DNA of 64,000 nt from G963556115 sp963675945 (GTDB taxonomy: Bacteria > Planctomycetota > SZUA-567), in the NCBI GenBank assembly GCA_963675945.1, contig OY780932.1:434001-498000 (forward strand), given 5' to 3'. The notes beneath the pieces are model-generated. The model ran no database searches. It was given only the letters and a program-made list of their open reading frames with translations, and had not been told where the DNA came from. Positions 1-10,400 of this stretch are shown here, piece by piece; position 1 is the first letter of the stretch, and each line of letters starts with the position of its first letter. Position numbers and translations under genes: made by a program.

Positions 1-515
1 AACCCCGCCTGAGTCACCCCATCCGAAGCAAAGAGCAACCTGTCTCCAGGTTCAATACTGATCTCACTCATATATATGCGCCTGATATTGCCCTGTGAAC
101 TGACCAGTTTTCGCCGATTAAAACCTACAGACTCTGCTCCACGCAGATGAATAAGCTTAGGATTATCCATCTCAATTATCCGCGCCACCTCTCCAAACCG
201 GTAATCAACGATGGTAAAAGTAGCATAACTAACCTTACGCACCTTACAGACCGGTAAGGCTTCCATCATTATCTTGATCGCCCCGATCATATCGGTATCA
301 CTGGCAATAAACTTCAGAGCCATGTGCGCGGTCATATTGGAGAGGATATTGGCCTTGATCCCGCTGCCCAGCCCATCGGAGAGCACAGCGATAGTCCGAT
401 CCTCCTCGGTAATCTTCCGGCAGAGAAAGCAGTCCCCAAAAGCATCTTCCGAATACTTCTTGATCTGGGCACACTCGATATCGACGAAGAAGTCGCCGGC
501 AAGACTACTGCACAC
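1..515 (-). CDS. SpoIIE/PP2C-type serine phosphatase, partial (C-terminal end outside window)
   Basis: The visible N-terminal ~170 residues match a SpoIIE-family Ser/Thr phosphatase: GDFF near the start, an AVLSDGLGSG metal-binding motif, a conserved NPKL..R segment and LLFASDGVTQAG at the window edge. These enzymes dephosphorylate phosphoproteins, often anti-sigma antagonists. The start is taken as GTG at 515, behind GAGGAGGATAAAG, so the reading frame overlaps the end of the sensory hydrogenase gene by 11 bp and is translationally coupled to it. The pairing of a PAS-containing [FeFe]-hydrogenase with a SpoIIE phosphatase is a known arrangement next to fermentative hydrogenases and is thought to form a redox or H2-responsive signalling unit. 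Its target is not visible here. Confidence 0.85.
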   Translation of the reverse strand, partial: MCSSLAGDFFVDIECAQIKKYSEDAFGDCFLCRKITEEDRTIAVLSDGLGSGIKANILSNMTAHMALKFIASDTDMIGAIKIMMEALPVCKVRKVSYATFTIVDYRFGEVARIIEMDNPKLIHLRGAESVGFNRRKLVSSQGNIRRIYMSEISIEPGDRLLFASDGVTQAG

Positions 516-2244
516 CTTTATCCTCCTCAATCACAGATTCATTCTCCGCAGCATAATCCTTAGCTAGCGAACGCAAGAGAATCTCGGTCTCTGCCATATT
601 CTCGCCGAGATTTGCCGCAATTGACTGCACCGTCTCCAAATTCTTCTTGATCACCATCCGCGCCCGCTCGGCAATCTGCTCCCGCCTCATCCCGGGATTG
701 GTCACATCAGCAATCACCGCTCCAACCGTACGCCCTGTCTCGATAGTAAAAATAGATACATCCAATATCTTATCCCAGGCTTTGAGGGAACTTTTATGGA
801 TATCAATGCCAGTATCCAGATTCTCTTTGAAGAGGTGAGCAAACGGGATCAGCTTCTGCAGATTCGCTCCCGCCATCCCCTCCGAGGCCTCCCAGATATC
901 CAGCGCATCCCCGCCGACAAGTGACGCAAAGTGCTTGTTACTCTCGAGTACTTTGAGTTCGCCATCAACAATAACCACAGCCGAGGGCATACATCTGATC
1001 ATGGCATTGGCCTTCTTCTGCGCCATATTCCGCAGGTACGACAAACACATTACCGGCTCGGCTCTACCCTCCAGCAAAGCCTTGGCAAATTCTCTGCAAG
1101 TATCGTAACCACAGCCACCGCAGTTCAACTCATCCTCTTCAGAACTCTTCCCTACCCGGAGTAAGGACTCACGTAGCTGCTCCTCGCCACAGCTCTGTTT
1201 AGCGATAATCTCATTCAGATACGCCCCGTCAACGCCGATATCCTTCCCGACAACCGAAGGAATCTCAGGCAGCTGCGCCTTATTCAGAGTCTCCACAATA
1301 TTAAGCAGCCCCGGACGATTCTCACTCATACACGGGCCATTGATACAACCGCCTTTACAGGCGAGCATCTCCAGAAACACCGGCTTCTTCAAATCGTTGA
1401 TATTCAGACCGGTCAAAGCCTGCTCAATATCTGGTATACCCGATATTGTTACATACTGTATATCACCACCGCCACGAAGCTTGATGGTATCTAGCATTCC
1501 GCCCTCAACGGGGTAGATCTTTCCGTCTTCAGCCTTCTGCGGTACAAATTCCTCTTCAGTCTTAACCAAAATCTTCTCCGGCTCAATACCCTTGCTGGCA
1601 AACCACTCATGCAGATCCTTGAAGGTGAGCGAACAATTCAAGAGATCCCCTCTGGCATCAGCTTCATTCTTTTTAGCAATACAAGGGCTGAAGAAGACAA
1701 TCTTGACCTCCTCCCCATAGGTCTGCTTCAAGAGCTCACAATGTGCCAACACCGGTGAGATAACATCGGTTATACACTCGGTAAACTCTGAGAGATATTT
1801 ACTGATAAAAGCATCCGCTGCCGGGCAAGCCGAAGACAGCACCAGCTTTTTATCCGAATGCCTCAACTCTTCAGCCAGGCGCTGCGAGATCATCTGCGCC
1901 CCCAGCGCGGTCTCGCTCACCATATCGAAACCGAGCATTTTCAAAGCCTTTATCATCTGCGAATCCGAGCAATCCGGAAATTCACTCGCCCAGGACGGCG
2001 CAAGCGCAGCAATTACCTTGGCTCCCTGCGTAAAGAGACTGCCCGCTCTTCTCAGATCATCCCGGATATGTTTGGCCTTGTTTGGGCATACCCCGACACA
2101 GACCCCACAAGCGATACACCGCTCCGGCATGACCGTCGCCTTACCGTTCTCCACCTTTATCGCCTTTGCCGGGCAGTGCCTGAGACATTTATAACAATCC
2201 TGACACTCTGTATCTTCAGTATATACCGGGTATTGCTGGTTCAT
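505..2244 (-). CDS. hydS: Sensory [FeFe]-hydrogenase with PAS domain (HydS-type)
   Basis: A 579-residue protein. It begins with two 4Fe-4S motifs (CQDCYKCLRHCP, CIACGVCVGVCP), then an H-cluster domain with the three signature stretches in divergent form: SSACPAA, FFSPCIAKK and LACKGGCINGPC. A CGGCGYDTCREFA iron-sulfur motif near residue 375 and a PAS-like domain (residues ~425-510) follow, ending in a helical tail. This is the group C putative sensory hydrogenase architecture, as opposed to catalytic HydA, which has TSCCPGW. ATG at 2244 is chosen because AAGGAGCGCTA precedes it; an upstream in-frame codon lacks such a site. It lies downstream of a ferredoxin gene and overlaps the phosphatase gene. 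Inference: it senses H2 or redox state and passes the signal to the phosphatase. The exact ligand is unknown. Confidence 0.9.
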   Translation of the reverse strand: MNQQYPVYTEDTECQDCYKCLRHCPAKAIKVENGKATVMPERCIACGVCVGVCPNKAKHIRDDLRRAGSLFTQGAKVIAALAPSWASEFPDCSDSQMIKALKMLGFDMVSETALGAQMISQRLAEELRHSDKKLVLSSACPAADAFISKYLSEFTECITDVISPVLAHCELLKQTYGEEVKIVFFSPCIAKKNEADARGDLLNCSLTFKDLHEWFASKGIEPEKILVKTEEEFVPQKAEDGKIYPVEGGMLDTIKLRGGGDIQYVTISGIPDIEQALTGLNINDLKKPVFLEMLACKGGCINGPCMSENRPGLLNIVETLNKAQLPEIPSVVGKDIGVDGAYLNEIIAKQSCGEEQLRESLLRVGKSSEEDELNCGGCGYDTCREFAKALLEGRAEPVMCLSYLRNMAQKKANAMIRCMPSAVVIVDGELKVLESNKHFASLVGGDALDIWEASEGMAGANLQKLIPFAHLFKENLDTGIDIHKSSLKAWDKILDVSIFTIETGRTVGAVIADVTNPGMRREQIAERARMVIKKNLETVQSIAANLGENMAETEILLRSLAKDYAAENESVIEEDKGVQ

Positions 2245-2339
2245 TAGCGCTCCTTGAATAAGAGTCCACACATAACTCTCTGCAGTATTATAGACTCTAA
2301 CTGAGTCCTTAAATTATGTTAGTACTTTCAGTTTTTTTT

Positions 2340-2591
2340 TCAACTCTCAATTGTGCCCAAATCTTTATTGAGAATATCGAGCAGTTTTGTCTTATCAACC
2401 TGAGTATAGAGCGTATCATCGATATAGATCACCGGCCCCTTATCACACAACTGCTCGCACCGCTTGCCGATAAGCTTGACCTCTGCTCCAATCCCTTTCT
2501 CCTCAATATACTCTTCGATTATTTTAAGATTTTCCTCATTACCCCGACAAAAACAGGAACTGCCCATACAGATCGTGACTGTCTTACTCAT
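2340..2591 (-). CDS. Thioredoxin-like [2Fe-2S] ferredoxin
   Basis: An 83-residue protein of the thioredoxin-like ferredoxin fold found in NuoE C-termini and free-standing in hydrogenase loci. Ligand cysteines are in CMGSSCFC near the N-terminus and in CEQLCDKGP about 40 residues later. ATG at 2591 is preferred because GAGGGTGG sits just upstream of it, inside the longer open frame. It is the first gene of a minus-strand unit with hydS and the phosphatase, and probably delivers or withdraws electrons from the sensory hydrogenase. The region upstream (2592-3079) is the divergent control region shared with hydCBA. Confidence 0.85.
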   Translation of the reverse strand: MSKTVTICMGSSCFCRGNEENLKIIEEYIEEKGIGAEVKLIGKRCEQLCDKGPVIYIDDTLYTQVDKTKLLDILNKDLGTIES

Positions 2592-2792
2592 AATTCCACC
2601 CTCATACAATATCTGTCAAGTCACTGCCGCCCTACACCATATTTAAAATATTTAATTATCTATTTATTATACCGCACATTTATAACTTACATTATATTAT
2701 CACCTACGTCAACCCAATCCCCCAAAATAATAAAAACTCAAACCGCAAACTAATAGATAAAAATTTCCACAAATAAGACGAGACTAAAAATT

Positions 2793-2806
2793 TTAGCCAT
2801 AGCTAA
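2793..2806. repeat. Short palindrome TTAGC-CATA-GCTAA
   Basis: A 5-bp-arm palindrome in the AT-rich 2592-3079 gap between divergent hydrogenase units. The surrounding string AAAATTTTAGCCATAGC recurs near 61284-61300 in the repeat-rich region, so this may be a relic of a dispersed repeat and not an operator. Confidence 0.4.
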
Positions 2807-2860
2807 CACTTCATACTTAACTACGGCTTTTAGCAATTATTTATAAGTAATATAGGTTTA

Positions 2861-2890
2861 TTTTGCTAAAAACCGGAAAATCTAGCAAAA
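2861..2890. promoter_or_regulatory. Inverted repeat upstream of hydCBA promoter (candidate operator)
   Basis: TTTTGCTA and TAGCAAAA form perfect 8-bp arms around a 14-nt centre. The repeat ends 14 bp before the predicted -35 box of the hydrogenase operon, a position suited to an activator or repressor. It does not match the Rex consensus. Regulator unknown. Confidence 0.4.
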
Positions 2891-2904
2891 TTCATGAATA
2901 ACAG

Positions 2905-2933
2905 TTGACAAACACGATTAAATAGTGTATAGA
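2905..2933 (+). promoter_or_regulatory. Sigma70-type promoter for hydCBA
   Basis: A consensus TTGACA (2905-2910) is followed after 17 bp by TATAGA (2928-2933). It lies about 147 bp upstream of the hydC start, leaving a long 5' leader. No better candidate was seen in the gap. Confidence 0.6.
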
Positions 2934-3079
2934 TAATTTTATATTGATTAAATTTTACTGGTTTCTTTGGATTATTAAAAATGTTACCCTTCTAAAACAC
3001 CTGACGATATTAATTCAAAAATTACTTATATAATAGTTTATGTTACTTTCAGACAATCTAAATGAAAAAGGAGAGAAAT

Positions 3080-3565
3080 ATGACAGCAGAGGCATTGGAT
3101 CTAGCTCCAGTCGACGAAATTCTCAAGAAGAATGGCAACAGCGGCTCAAAGCTTATCCCTATTTTGCAGCAGATTCAGGAGCATTACCGCTACCTGCCAG
3201 AAGAGACTATTGCTTACGTAGCCAAGTCTCTTAAGATTCCTGCAGCAAAGGTATACGGCGTTGCAACCTTTTATGCGCACTTCGCTCTTGAGCCAAAGGG
3301 CAAGTACGTCTTCAAGGTTTGTGATGGAACCGCTTGTCACGTAAAGGGTTCTACCAAGATTATTGACGCACTATACCGCAAGTTGGGAGTCAATGCCGAG
3401 AAGAACACCAGTGATGACCAGCTCTTTACCGTCGAGACAGTATCCTGCCTCGGCGCCTGTGGTCTTGCTCCGGTACTACTGATGAACGAAGACGTCTATG
3501 GTCAGGTCAAACCGGAAAAAGCAATGGAAATTGTCGATGAAATTTTAAAAGCTGAAGGTAAATAA
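3080..3565 (+). CDS. hydC: NADH-dependent [FeFe]-hydrogenase subunit HydC (NuoE-like)
   Basis: A 161-residue NuoE-like subunit: N-terminal helical bundle, then a thioredoxin-like [2Fe-2S] domain with CDGTACHVKGS and CLGACGLAPV holding the four cysteine ligands. In trimeric hydrogenases it relays electrons between the flavin subunit and the rest of the complex. ATG at 3080 is chosen over the ATG at 3062 because AAGGAGAGAAAT directly precedes it. It is the first gene of hydC-hydB-hydA, 23 bp before hydB. Confidence 0.93.
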   Translation: MTAEALDLAPVDEILKKNGNSGSKLIPILQQIQEHYRYLPEETIAYVAKSLKIPAAKVYGVATFYAHFALEPKGKYVFKVCDGTACHVKGSTKIIDALYRKLGVNAEKNTSDDQLFTVETVSCLGACGLAPVLLMNEDVYGQVKPEKAMEIVDEILKAEGK

Positions 3566-3588
3566 TAAATACAAGAAAGGAAGTTAAT

Positions 3589-5481
3589 ATGGCGACAATA
3601 GATCTAGACAAGACCGCCAAAGAATACGAAGCGCGCAAGAATGGCATTGCCAAGCGTGTGGTAATCTGTGCTGGTACTGGCTGCGTGGCAAATGGTTCAC
3701 TAAAGGTCAGAGATGCGCTTGTCCAAGAGCTTAAAAACGCAGACCTGAACGTTACAATCGAACTTGACAGGCATGAATGCGGTGACAATACAAATTATAT
3801 TTCAAAGAGTGGTTGCCAGGGCTTCTGCCAGCAAGGACCACTTGTGCATATCGACCCAGATGACATTCTCTACGTCATGGTCAAACCCGAAGACGTGCCG
3901 GAGATTGTTGCCAAGACCTTCAAGAACAATGAGGTCATCGACCGTCTGCTCTATAAGAAACCGAAGACCGGTGAGACCTGCAAGGGTGATCACGAGATTC
4001 CATTCTACACTAAGCAGAGCCGTACTGTACTCAAGGAATGTCGCATCGAACCAGATGATATCACCGAATACATCTATACCGGCGGTTATAAGGGTGCAGA
4101 GAAAGCAATCAAAAGCATGAAACCGGAAGAGGTCTGCAACGAGGTCCTCGCCAGTGGTATGCGCGGACGTGGTGGCGGTGGCTTCCCCACCGGCCTCAAG
4201 TGGAAATTCACCTTGCCGAACAAGAGCGATAAAAAATATGTTATCTGTAATGGTGACGAAGGTGACCCAGGCGCCTTCATGGACCGCTCAGTACTCGAAG
4301 GCAACCCACACAGTGTCATCGAAGGTATGATGATCTGCGCCAAGGCGATTGAAGCAGACGAAGGCTACGTCTATGTACGTGCTGAATATCCTCTCGCCGT
4401 AGAGCGTATGAACCGCGCGGTAGCCGACGCCGAGAAAGCCGGCCTGCTGGGAGAGAACATCTTCGGCACAGGCTTCAGCTTCAAGCTCAACGTCATGGAA
4501 GGTGCTGGTGCCTTTGTCTGTGGTGAGGAGACCGCGCTTATCGCCTCAATCGAAGGTCAGCGCGGTATGCCTAGACCCAAGCCGCCATTCCCCGCTGTCA
4601 GCGGTCTCTGGGGAAAGCCAACCGTTATCAACAACGTCGAGACCCTCTCTTCAATCGGCCGCATTATCCGTGACGGAGCAGAAGCATTCAAAGCTATCGG
4701 TACCGAGAAGTCACCTGGAACCAAGACCTTCGCCCTTACCGGTCACGTAGCCAATACCGGTCTTATTGAAGTTCCATTCGGAACGACACTCCGCGAAATT
4801 GTTATGGAGATTGGCGGCGGTGTTACCGACGACGAAGGCAACCTAACCGGTGAATGCTTCAAGTCAGTGCAGATCGGTGGTCCTTCAGGCGGCTGTCTCA
4901 CCGAAGGCATGCTCGATCTACCGCTGGACTTCGATTCGCTCAAGGATGTTGGGGCGATGGTCGGTTCCGGTGGTCTGGTAGTTATGAACAAAGATACCTG
5001 TATGGTACAGGTTGCCAAATTCTTCATGCAGTTCACTCAGAATGAATCCTGCGGTAAGTGCGTACCCTGCCGCGAAGGTACCAAACAGATGCTGGCAATG
5101 CTTGAAGACATCACCTCAGGTGAAGCTACCGTAGAGACCCTGGAAGTTCTGGAGCAACTTGCCAGATCCGTCCAGAAGGCCTCACTCTGTGGCCTGGGTA
5201 AGACTGCGCCAAACCCTGTCCTTTCAACCCTCAAGTACTTCAAGGACGAGTATCTCGCTCACGTTGTCGACAAGAGATGCCCTGCCGGTCAGTGCAAGGA
5301 TCTGGCTGATCCCGAGATCATCGCCGAGAAGTGTAAGGGTTGTACCGCCTGTGCCCGCAAGTGTCCGGTAGGGGCTATCAGTGGCAAGGTAAAGGAGCCA
5401 CATGTTATCGATGCTGAGAAATGTATCAAGTGTGGTGCTTGTGTCAGTGCATGTAAGTTTGACGCAATCGTTGGAATTTAG
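3589..5481 (+). CDS. hydB: NADH-dependent [FeFe]-hydrogenase subunit HydB (NuoF-like)
   Basis: 630 residues. Order of domains: N-terminal thioredoxin-like [2Fe-2S] region (residues ~20-115, cysteines in CAGTGC and CQGFCQQGP); NuoF flavin/NAD(H) domain with GRGGGGFPTGLKW and NGDEGDPGAFMDR; SLBB-type region; 4Fe-4S site ESCGKCVPCREG; and a C-terminal two-cluster ferredoxin (CKGCTACARKCP, CIKCGACVSACK). This is the flavin subunit where NADH is oxidised or NAD+ reduced and where bifurcation is proposed to occur in group A3 enzymes. The N- and C-terminal cluster extensions match the bifurcating hydrogenase form and not respiratory NuoF. RBS AAGGAAG precedes the ATG. Confidence 0.95.
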   Translation: MATIDLDKTAKEYEARKNGIAKRVVICAGTGCVANGSLKVRDALVQELKNADLNVTIELDRHECGDNTNYISKSGCQGFCQQGPLVHIDPDDILYVMVKPEDVPEIVAKTFKNNEVIDRLLYKKPKTGETCKGDHEIPFYTKQSRTVLKECRIEPDDITEYIYTGGYKGAEKAIKSMKPEEVCNEVLASGMRGRGGGGFPTGLKWKFTLPNKSDKKYVICNGDEGDPGAFMDRSVLEGNPHSVIEGMMICAKAIEADEGYVYVRAEYPLAVERMNRAVADAEKAGLLGENIFGTGFSFKLNVMEGAGAFVCGEETALIASIEGQRGMPRPKPPFPAVSGLWGKPTVINNVETLSSIGRIIRDGAEAFKAIGTEKSPGTKTFALTGHVANTGLIEVPFGTTLREIVMEIGGGVTDDEGNLTGECFKSVQIGGPSGGCLTEGMLDLPLDFDSLKDVGAMVGSGGLVVMNKDTCMVQVAKFFMQFTQNESCGKCVPCREGTKQMLAMLEDITSGEATVETLEVLEQLARSVQKASLCGLGKTAPNPVLSTLKYFKDEYLAHVVDKRCPAGQCKDLADPEIIAEKCKGCTACARKCPVGAISGKVKEPHVIDAEKCIKCGACVSACKFDAIVGI

Positions 5482-5531
5482 TTCACTTACCTAGTAGGGG
5501 CAACCCTTAAAATAAACTACAGGAAAGAAAA

Positions 5532-7283
5532 ATGAATACTACTGAAAAGAAAACACTAACTATCGACGGAATAATCGTCGAGATAGAGGGTGAGCGCAAT
5601 CTGCTCGAGATTATCCGTAAAGTCGGAATCGATCTTCCTACTTTCTGCTACCACTCAGACCTGAGTGTCTACGGTGCGTGCCGTCTCTGCCTGGTAGAGG
5701 TTGCAGGTCGTGGTATCATGGCCTCATGTTCAACCAGTCCAGAACCGGATATGGTCATCAAGACCAACACCGCTGAGATTCGCCAGATGCGTAAGATCAA
5801 CCTTGAGTTGCTCCTGGCCAACCATGACCGCGAATGTCCAAGCTGCAGCCGGAGTAACAAATGTACACTACAGAATCTTGCCCGTCAGCTCGGGGTTGAA
5901 GAGATCAGGTTCAAGAAGCTCAATAAGGCTGATATGCAGCCAATCGACGACTCCAGCCCATCTCTCATCCGCAACCCCAACAAATGCGTACTCTGCGGTG
6001 ACTGTGTACGTGTCTGTGACGAAGTACAGGGTATCGGAGCTATCGACTTTGCTTTTCGTGGTGCCAAGGCCAGTGTTCTGCCGGCCTTCAACAAGAACCT
6101 TGGAGATGTCGAGTGTGTAAACTGTGGTCAGTGTGTTGCGGTCTGCCCGACCGGAGCCCTGGTTACAAATCCACAGCGTGACGAGGTCTGGGATCTGCTG
6201 GCCGATCCAAACAAATACGTAGTAGCAGCGTTCGCACCGGCAGTACGTGTTGGTCTCGGTGAATACTTCAGAATGGAGCCAGGCACCGATGTTACCGGCA
6301 AGATTGTTACCGCCCTGCGGATGCTCGGTTTTGATCAGGTCTACGATGTAACCTTTGCTGCAGATATGACCATTGTCGAAGAAGCGAACGAACTCCTCGA
6401 ACGTGTCGCCAACGGCGGCAAACTACCGATGTTCACCAGCTGCTGCCCAGGCTGGGTCAAGTTTACCGAGACTTACTTCCCTGAACTTCTGCCCAACCTC
6501 TCATCATGCAAATCTCCACAGCAGATGTTTGGTTCAACCGCCCACAAAGTCCTTCCAGGCAAGCTGAATATTGCTCCTGAGAACCTGGCCGTAGTCTCTA
6601 TCATGCCATGTACCGCCAAGAAGTTCGAGGCCAAACTGGATAAATTCTCCACCAACGGCATGATGGACATCACCAACGTTATAACCACTCAGGAACTCGG
6701 CAGAATGATCCACGCCAGCGGTATCCAGTTTAATGAACTTGAACCTAGCTCACTCGATATGCCTCTTGGCTTCTATACTGGGGCTGGGGTTATCTTCGGT
6801 GCCACCGGCGGGGTAATGGAAGCAGCGCTGCGCTACGCGGCAGAGATTATTCGCGGCCAGAAGATGCACCGGGTACAGTTCAAGGAGGTTCGCGGCTTCG
6901 AGGGTATCAAGGAAGCTGAGTACGCTCTGGGTGACATGACTATCAGAGTCGCAGTCGCACATGGCCTGGCCAATGCCCGCAAGGTATGTGAGATGGTTAA
7001 GAGTGGCGAGAAGGATTACCACTTTATCGAGATCATGGCCTGCCCGGGCGGCTGTATTGCCGGTGGCGGTCAGCCTATCCTGGATAAATCCAAGCTCGGC
7101 AACAAAGAGTTGCGCATGAAGGGTATCTATAACGCCGACCGTTGTCTGCAGCTGCACAACTCCAGTGACAACTACATGGTTCAGGAGATCTATAAGGATT
7201 ACTTTGGTGGCAAGGCCGGTTCACATGAAGCCCACGAATCACTCCACACAAGTTATGAAAACCGTAGCAGCCTTCTAAGTTAA
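5532..7283 (+). CDS. hydA: Catalytic [FeFe]-hydrogenase subunit HydA
   Basis: 583 residues. A plant-type [2Fe-2S] domain (CYHSDLSVYGACRLC), a His-Cys 4Fe-4S site (HDRECPSCSRSNKC) and a two-cluster ferredoxin domain (CVLCGDCVRVC, CVNCGQCVAVCP) precede the H-cluster domain. All three canonical catalytic signatures are intact: FTSCCPGWVKF, MPCTAKKFE and MACPGGCIAGGG. A small-subunit-type C-terminus follows. It reduces protons or oxidises H2 in the cytoplasm, coupled through HydB and HydC to NADH and ferredoxin. The maturases HydE, HydF and HydG are not in this window. Last gene of the operon. Confidence 0.96.
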   Translation: MNTTEKKTLTIDGIIVEIEGERNLLEIIRKVGIDLPTFCYHSDLSVYGACRLCLVEVAGRGIMASCSTSPEPDMVIKTNTAEIRQMRKINLELLLANHDRECPSCSRSNKCTLQNLARQLGVEEIRFKKLNKADMQPIDDSSPSLIRNPNKCVLCGDCVRVCDEVQGIGAIDFAFRGAKASVLPAFNKNLGDVECVNCGQCVAVCPTGALVTNPQRDEVWDLLADPNKYVVAAFAPAVRVGLGEYFRMEPGTDVTGKIVTALRMLGFDQVYDVTFAADMTIVEEANELLERVANGGKLPMFTSCCPGWVKFTETYFPELLPNLSSCKSPQQMFGSTAHKVLPGKLNIAPENLAVVSIMPCTAKKFEAKLDKFSTNGMMDITNVITTQELGRMIHASGIQFNELEPSSLDMPLGFYTGAGVIFGATGGVMEAALRYAAEIIRGQKMHRVQFKEVRGFEGIKEAEYALGDMTIRVAVAHGLANARKVCEMVKSGEKDYHFIEIMACPGGCIAGGGQPILDKSKLGNKELRMKGIYNADRCLQLHNSSDNYMVQEIYKDYFGGKAGSHEAHESLHTSYENRSSLLS

Positions 7284-7310
7284 GCACACGTAGAATAAGT
7301 TGCAATATAA

Positions 7311-7342
7311 CTGGTGGAGAGTGGATTACCACTCTCCACCAG
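7311..7342 (+). terminator. Strong hairpin after hydA
   Basis: CTGGTGGAGAGTGG and its perfect complement form a 14-bp stem with an ATTA loop, 27 bp past the hydA stop. No T-run follows on the plus strand, so it may stabilise the 3' end or act bidirectionally between convergent transcripts. Confidence 0.65.
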
Positions 7343-7400
7343 CCTTTCAACCGCCTTCAACCCTTCACTGCCTTCTTTACAATACCGCTTTATATTCTGC

Positions 7401-10400
7401 TTAAAGATAATAAATAAAGGATTCAATTTTCAAATCATCACTCTCATTATTGTTTCCATCAAAGGTCAAATTCAACACTGGTTTGCTAATATTATACCCT
7501 TTACTCAGTATATTCATCACAATACCGGTATTCTCATACATTGAAGAAGCGGTAATGATGCCGTCAACTCGATTTTTTACTGTCAGCAATTTTGCCTGTC
7601 TGAATCTGCCGAATGCTCCCGAATAATAACCTACACTGCTATCGGCGCAGGAAATAAGGTTTTCCAGATTATTCTCAAATGGACTAAACTCCTGTAAAGA
7701 GTCCGATATTCGCTCAATTTGAAGTTTAAGAATACTTACTTTTTTAGCTATGTCGGCTTTACCTGTAAGACTATTCTGCTCAAGATAATCCTGCAAAAAC
7801 ATCCATAGTGCTTCACTAAATGCTGAATAAAGAATTCTATAGCCGCGTTCTTCTAACGAACGCAACCGATAATTATTCAGATAGTCATTATACAGGACAT
7901 AAACCTCTCCTACAATTAGGAGAGTCTTTTTAAAACTACAGCGTTCTAAATCACTGCAAATACGCTGCGAAATAGCCAGAAGATTATGTAAAGAGAGTCT
8001 ACCTTCCAAGATAATCTTATTTATTTCAGCCAAATAACTTTCCCGAGATTTCAGAGGAGCCGCCAAAACTAGATCTCCGGCAATTATTGCCCAAAAAATC
8101 TCCATAAACAATCCATCTTCCACCAACAGAAGATCTTCGGCAAATGGCGAGACTATGGAAACATTTGCTAATCCTGCTTCATCGAGTTTAGTCTGTAGAA
8201 TTCTGGAATATTGACCATCGGTCTCAGTCCCTTCATTCTGCGCGAGTAATACAGATACCTTAGTATTCGGTGATTCTTCCACTTCCCTGAAGATATCCCC
8301 TAACAAAGCGGTAAGAGAAAAATACTCCTCGGTGATAGCAAACCTTCTTCCCCGGTCAACCGAGCTTCTGGTTGTTGGTGGCAGTACCTTTGCTTGATAT
8401 CCTTTACTCTCGAGTAAACTGCGAATAATCTCAGCATAAGGATACAAGTTTGGAATAAGCACAGTCAGATCTTTATCTGGTTTATCAAGAAAACATACTG
8501 CTGTATGCTCTATTTCCGCACAATAGTCAGTTATTGTTTTATCAATCTTCATACTCTCACCAAGACTGTTTATAAATGCTTCGATTCTGGTAATAACTCC
8601 AACATCTGAAGCATGTTCATCTACCTCAATCTGCAGATAGGGTTTATCTTCCATTATCTCTTTAACATAATGGGATAGTATCGAATCCGGTCCGCATCCA
8701 TGATGTGAGAGAAATACCGCATACAGATTCGGATGTTCCCTGATTAACTGTGCGGGCTCCAGAATATGCTGCCCGAACGGCCAGAACATATTGGCATATT
8801 CCGCCGAGATATCCCCTTGCGCCAGAGCGTAAAATGGTAGTACTTTATACCCCAGCTCAGCGAGTTTTGCCGGGATGCCCAGATTCAGCACCGGATCGGC
8901 AACCCCATATATTTTTGAAATAAGCACAAAGACCTTCTCCTCAGGTTTTATATTATCCATAATTTTAAGGCTGTACTCTTTTATCCTCTCTTCAAAGCCC
9001 TGAAAAGCTTTCATCCCTGCCTGCATAGCGCTCATCGTCTCTTCATGGCTCTTATTGAGCTGCCGCCCCATCTGCGAAAAGCTCTTCATCATAAACTCTT
9101 TTCCCATGCTGAAGGCAAAGGTAGGCGACAATAACTCGATACCTCTCTTGTCCAATCCCGCAGCCTGATTCATAACTTTGAATGCCAATTGCATATAGGC
9201 ACAGCCATAGTTCTTCCTGCTTGGAGAATCAGGGTGTTCAACAGAATGCAGATCGGGAAAAAAGATATAATCAACATCTTTTGCAACCAGTTCCATAACA
9301 TGACCGGTTATCAGTTTCACCGGGAAACAAGTCTCGTCAAGCGAGTACTGCTGCCCGAGTTCAATTGTCTGTTCATTTGTAGGTTCAGACAGGACAACAT
9401 TATAACCAAGGGTTGTAAAGACCTCATAAAACATTGAAAACATCCCATAAGTAAATAATCCCCGAGGTATGCCGATCGTCTTCTTCGTCTTATCAAGCTC
9501 CCCGGTATAATTCTCAAAAATCAGCTCTCTTACTTCAGTATCAAAGCCCTCCTCTTTTGGTTGCCGATCGGCTTTGTTATCCCTGACACGGTCTTCTTGC
9601 TCAAGTATAGTATTAAAGCCCTTAAATTTTGTTGTTCCTACAGTATTTTCCTTTGCCAGTATTGCTGCGCCATAGGCTCCGGTAACACTGAAAAACGGCG
9701 GAATTATAATCTCTTTCCCAGTCATTAGGCGAAAGGCGTTTACCACCCCGGCATTAAAAGCCACACCACCCTGGAAGAATATTTTCTTGCCCACTTTCTT
9801 CTGCCCGACAACTCTATTGAGATAATTCTTCACGATAGAGTAACAGAGACCTGCGGCAATATCCGGTAATTCTGCCCCTTTAGCCAAGCAGGAAGCGATA
9901 CTAGCCTCAATAAAGACCGTACAGCGTTCACCAAGATTAATTGGCCTAGCACTCTGCAAAGCAATACTACCGAAATCACTGATTGGAATATCAAACTTCT
10001 TGGATTGCTCTTCAATAAAAGATCCTGTCCCTGCAGCGCATATCTTATTCATCTGAAAATCTACTACTTTGCCATTATTAATACTAATAAATTTCGAATC
10101 CTGCCCCCCAATTTCAAAGATAGTATCGACCTCTGGATCAAATGCGACTGCAGCTCTGGCCTGAGCCGTAATCTCATCTTTAATAATGTCTGCCCCAAGA
10201 ATATCAGCAATCATATATCTGCCTGAACCGGTAGTCGCAACTCCAGCAATTTCAACCTTACCGTATGCACCCTCCTTGATTTCCAGCAATCCCTCCTTCA
10301 CAGCTTTTACCGGATTTCCCAGAGTTCGTAGATACTTATACGCTGCAATTTTATTATGCTGATCAATAAGAACCAGATTTGTACTGGTCGAACCAATATC

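Noticed and set aside
2592..3079. Rex operator upstream of hydCBA
   Set aside because: The inverted repeat TTTTGCTA/TAGCAAAA does not match TTGTGAA-N4-TTCACAA.
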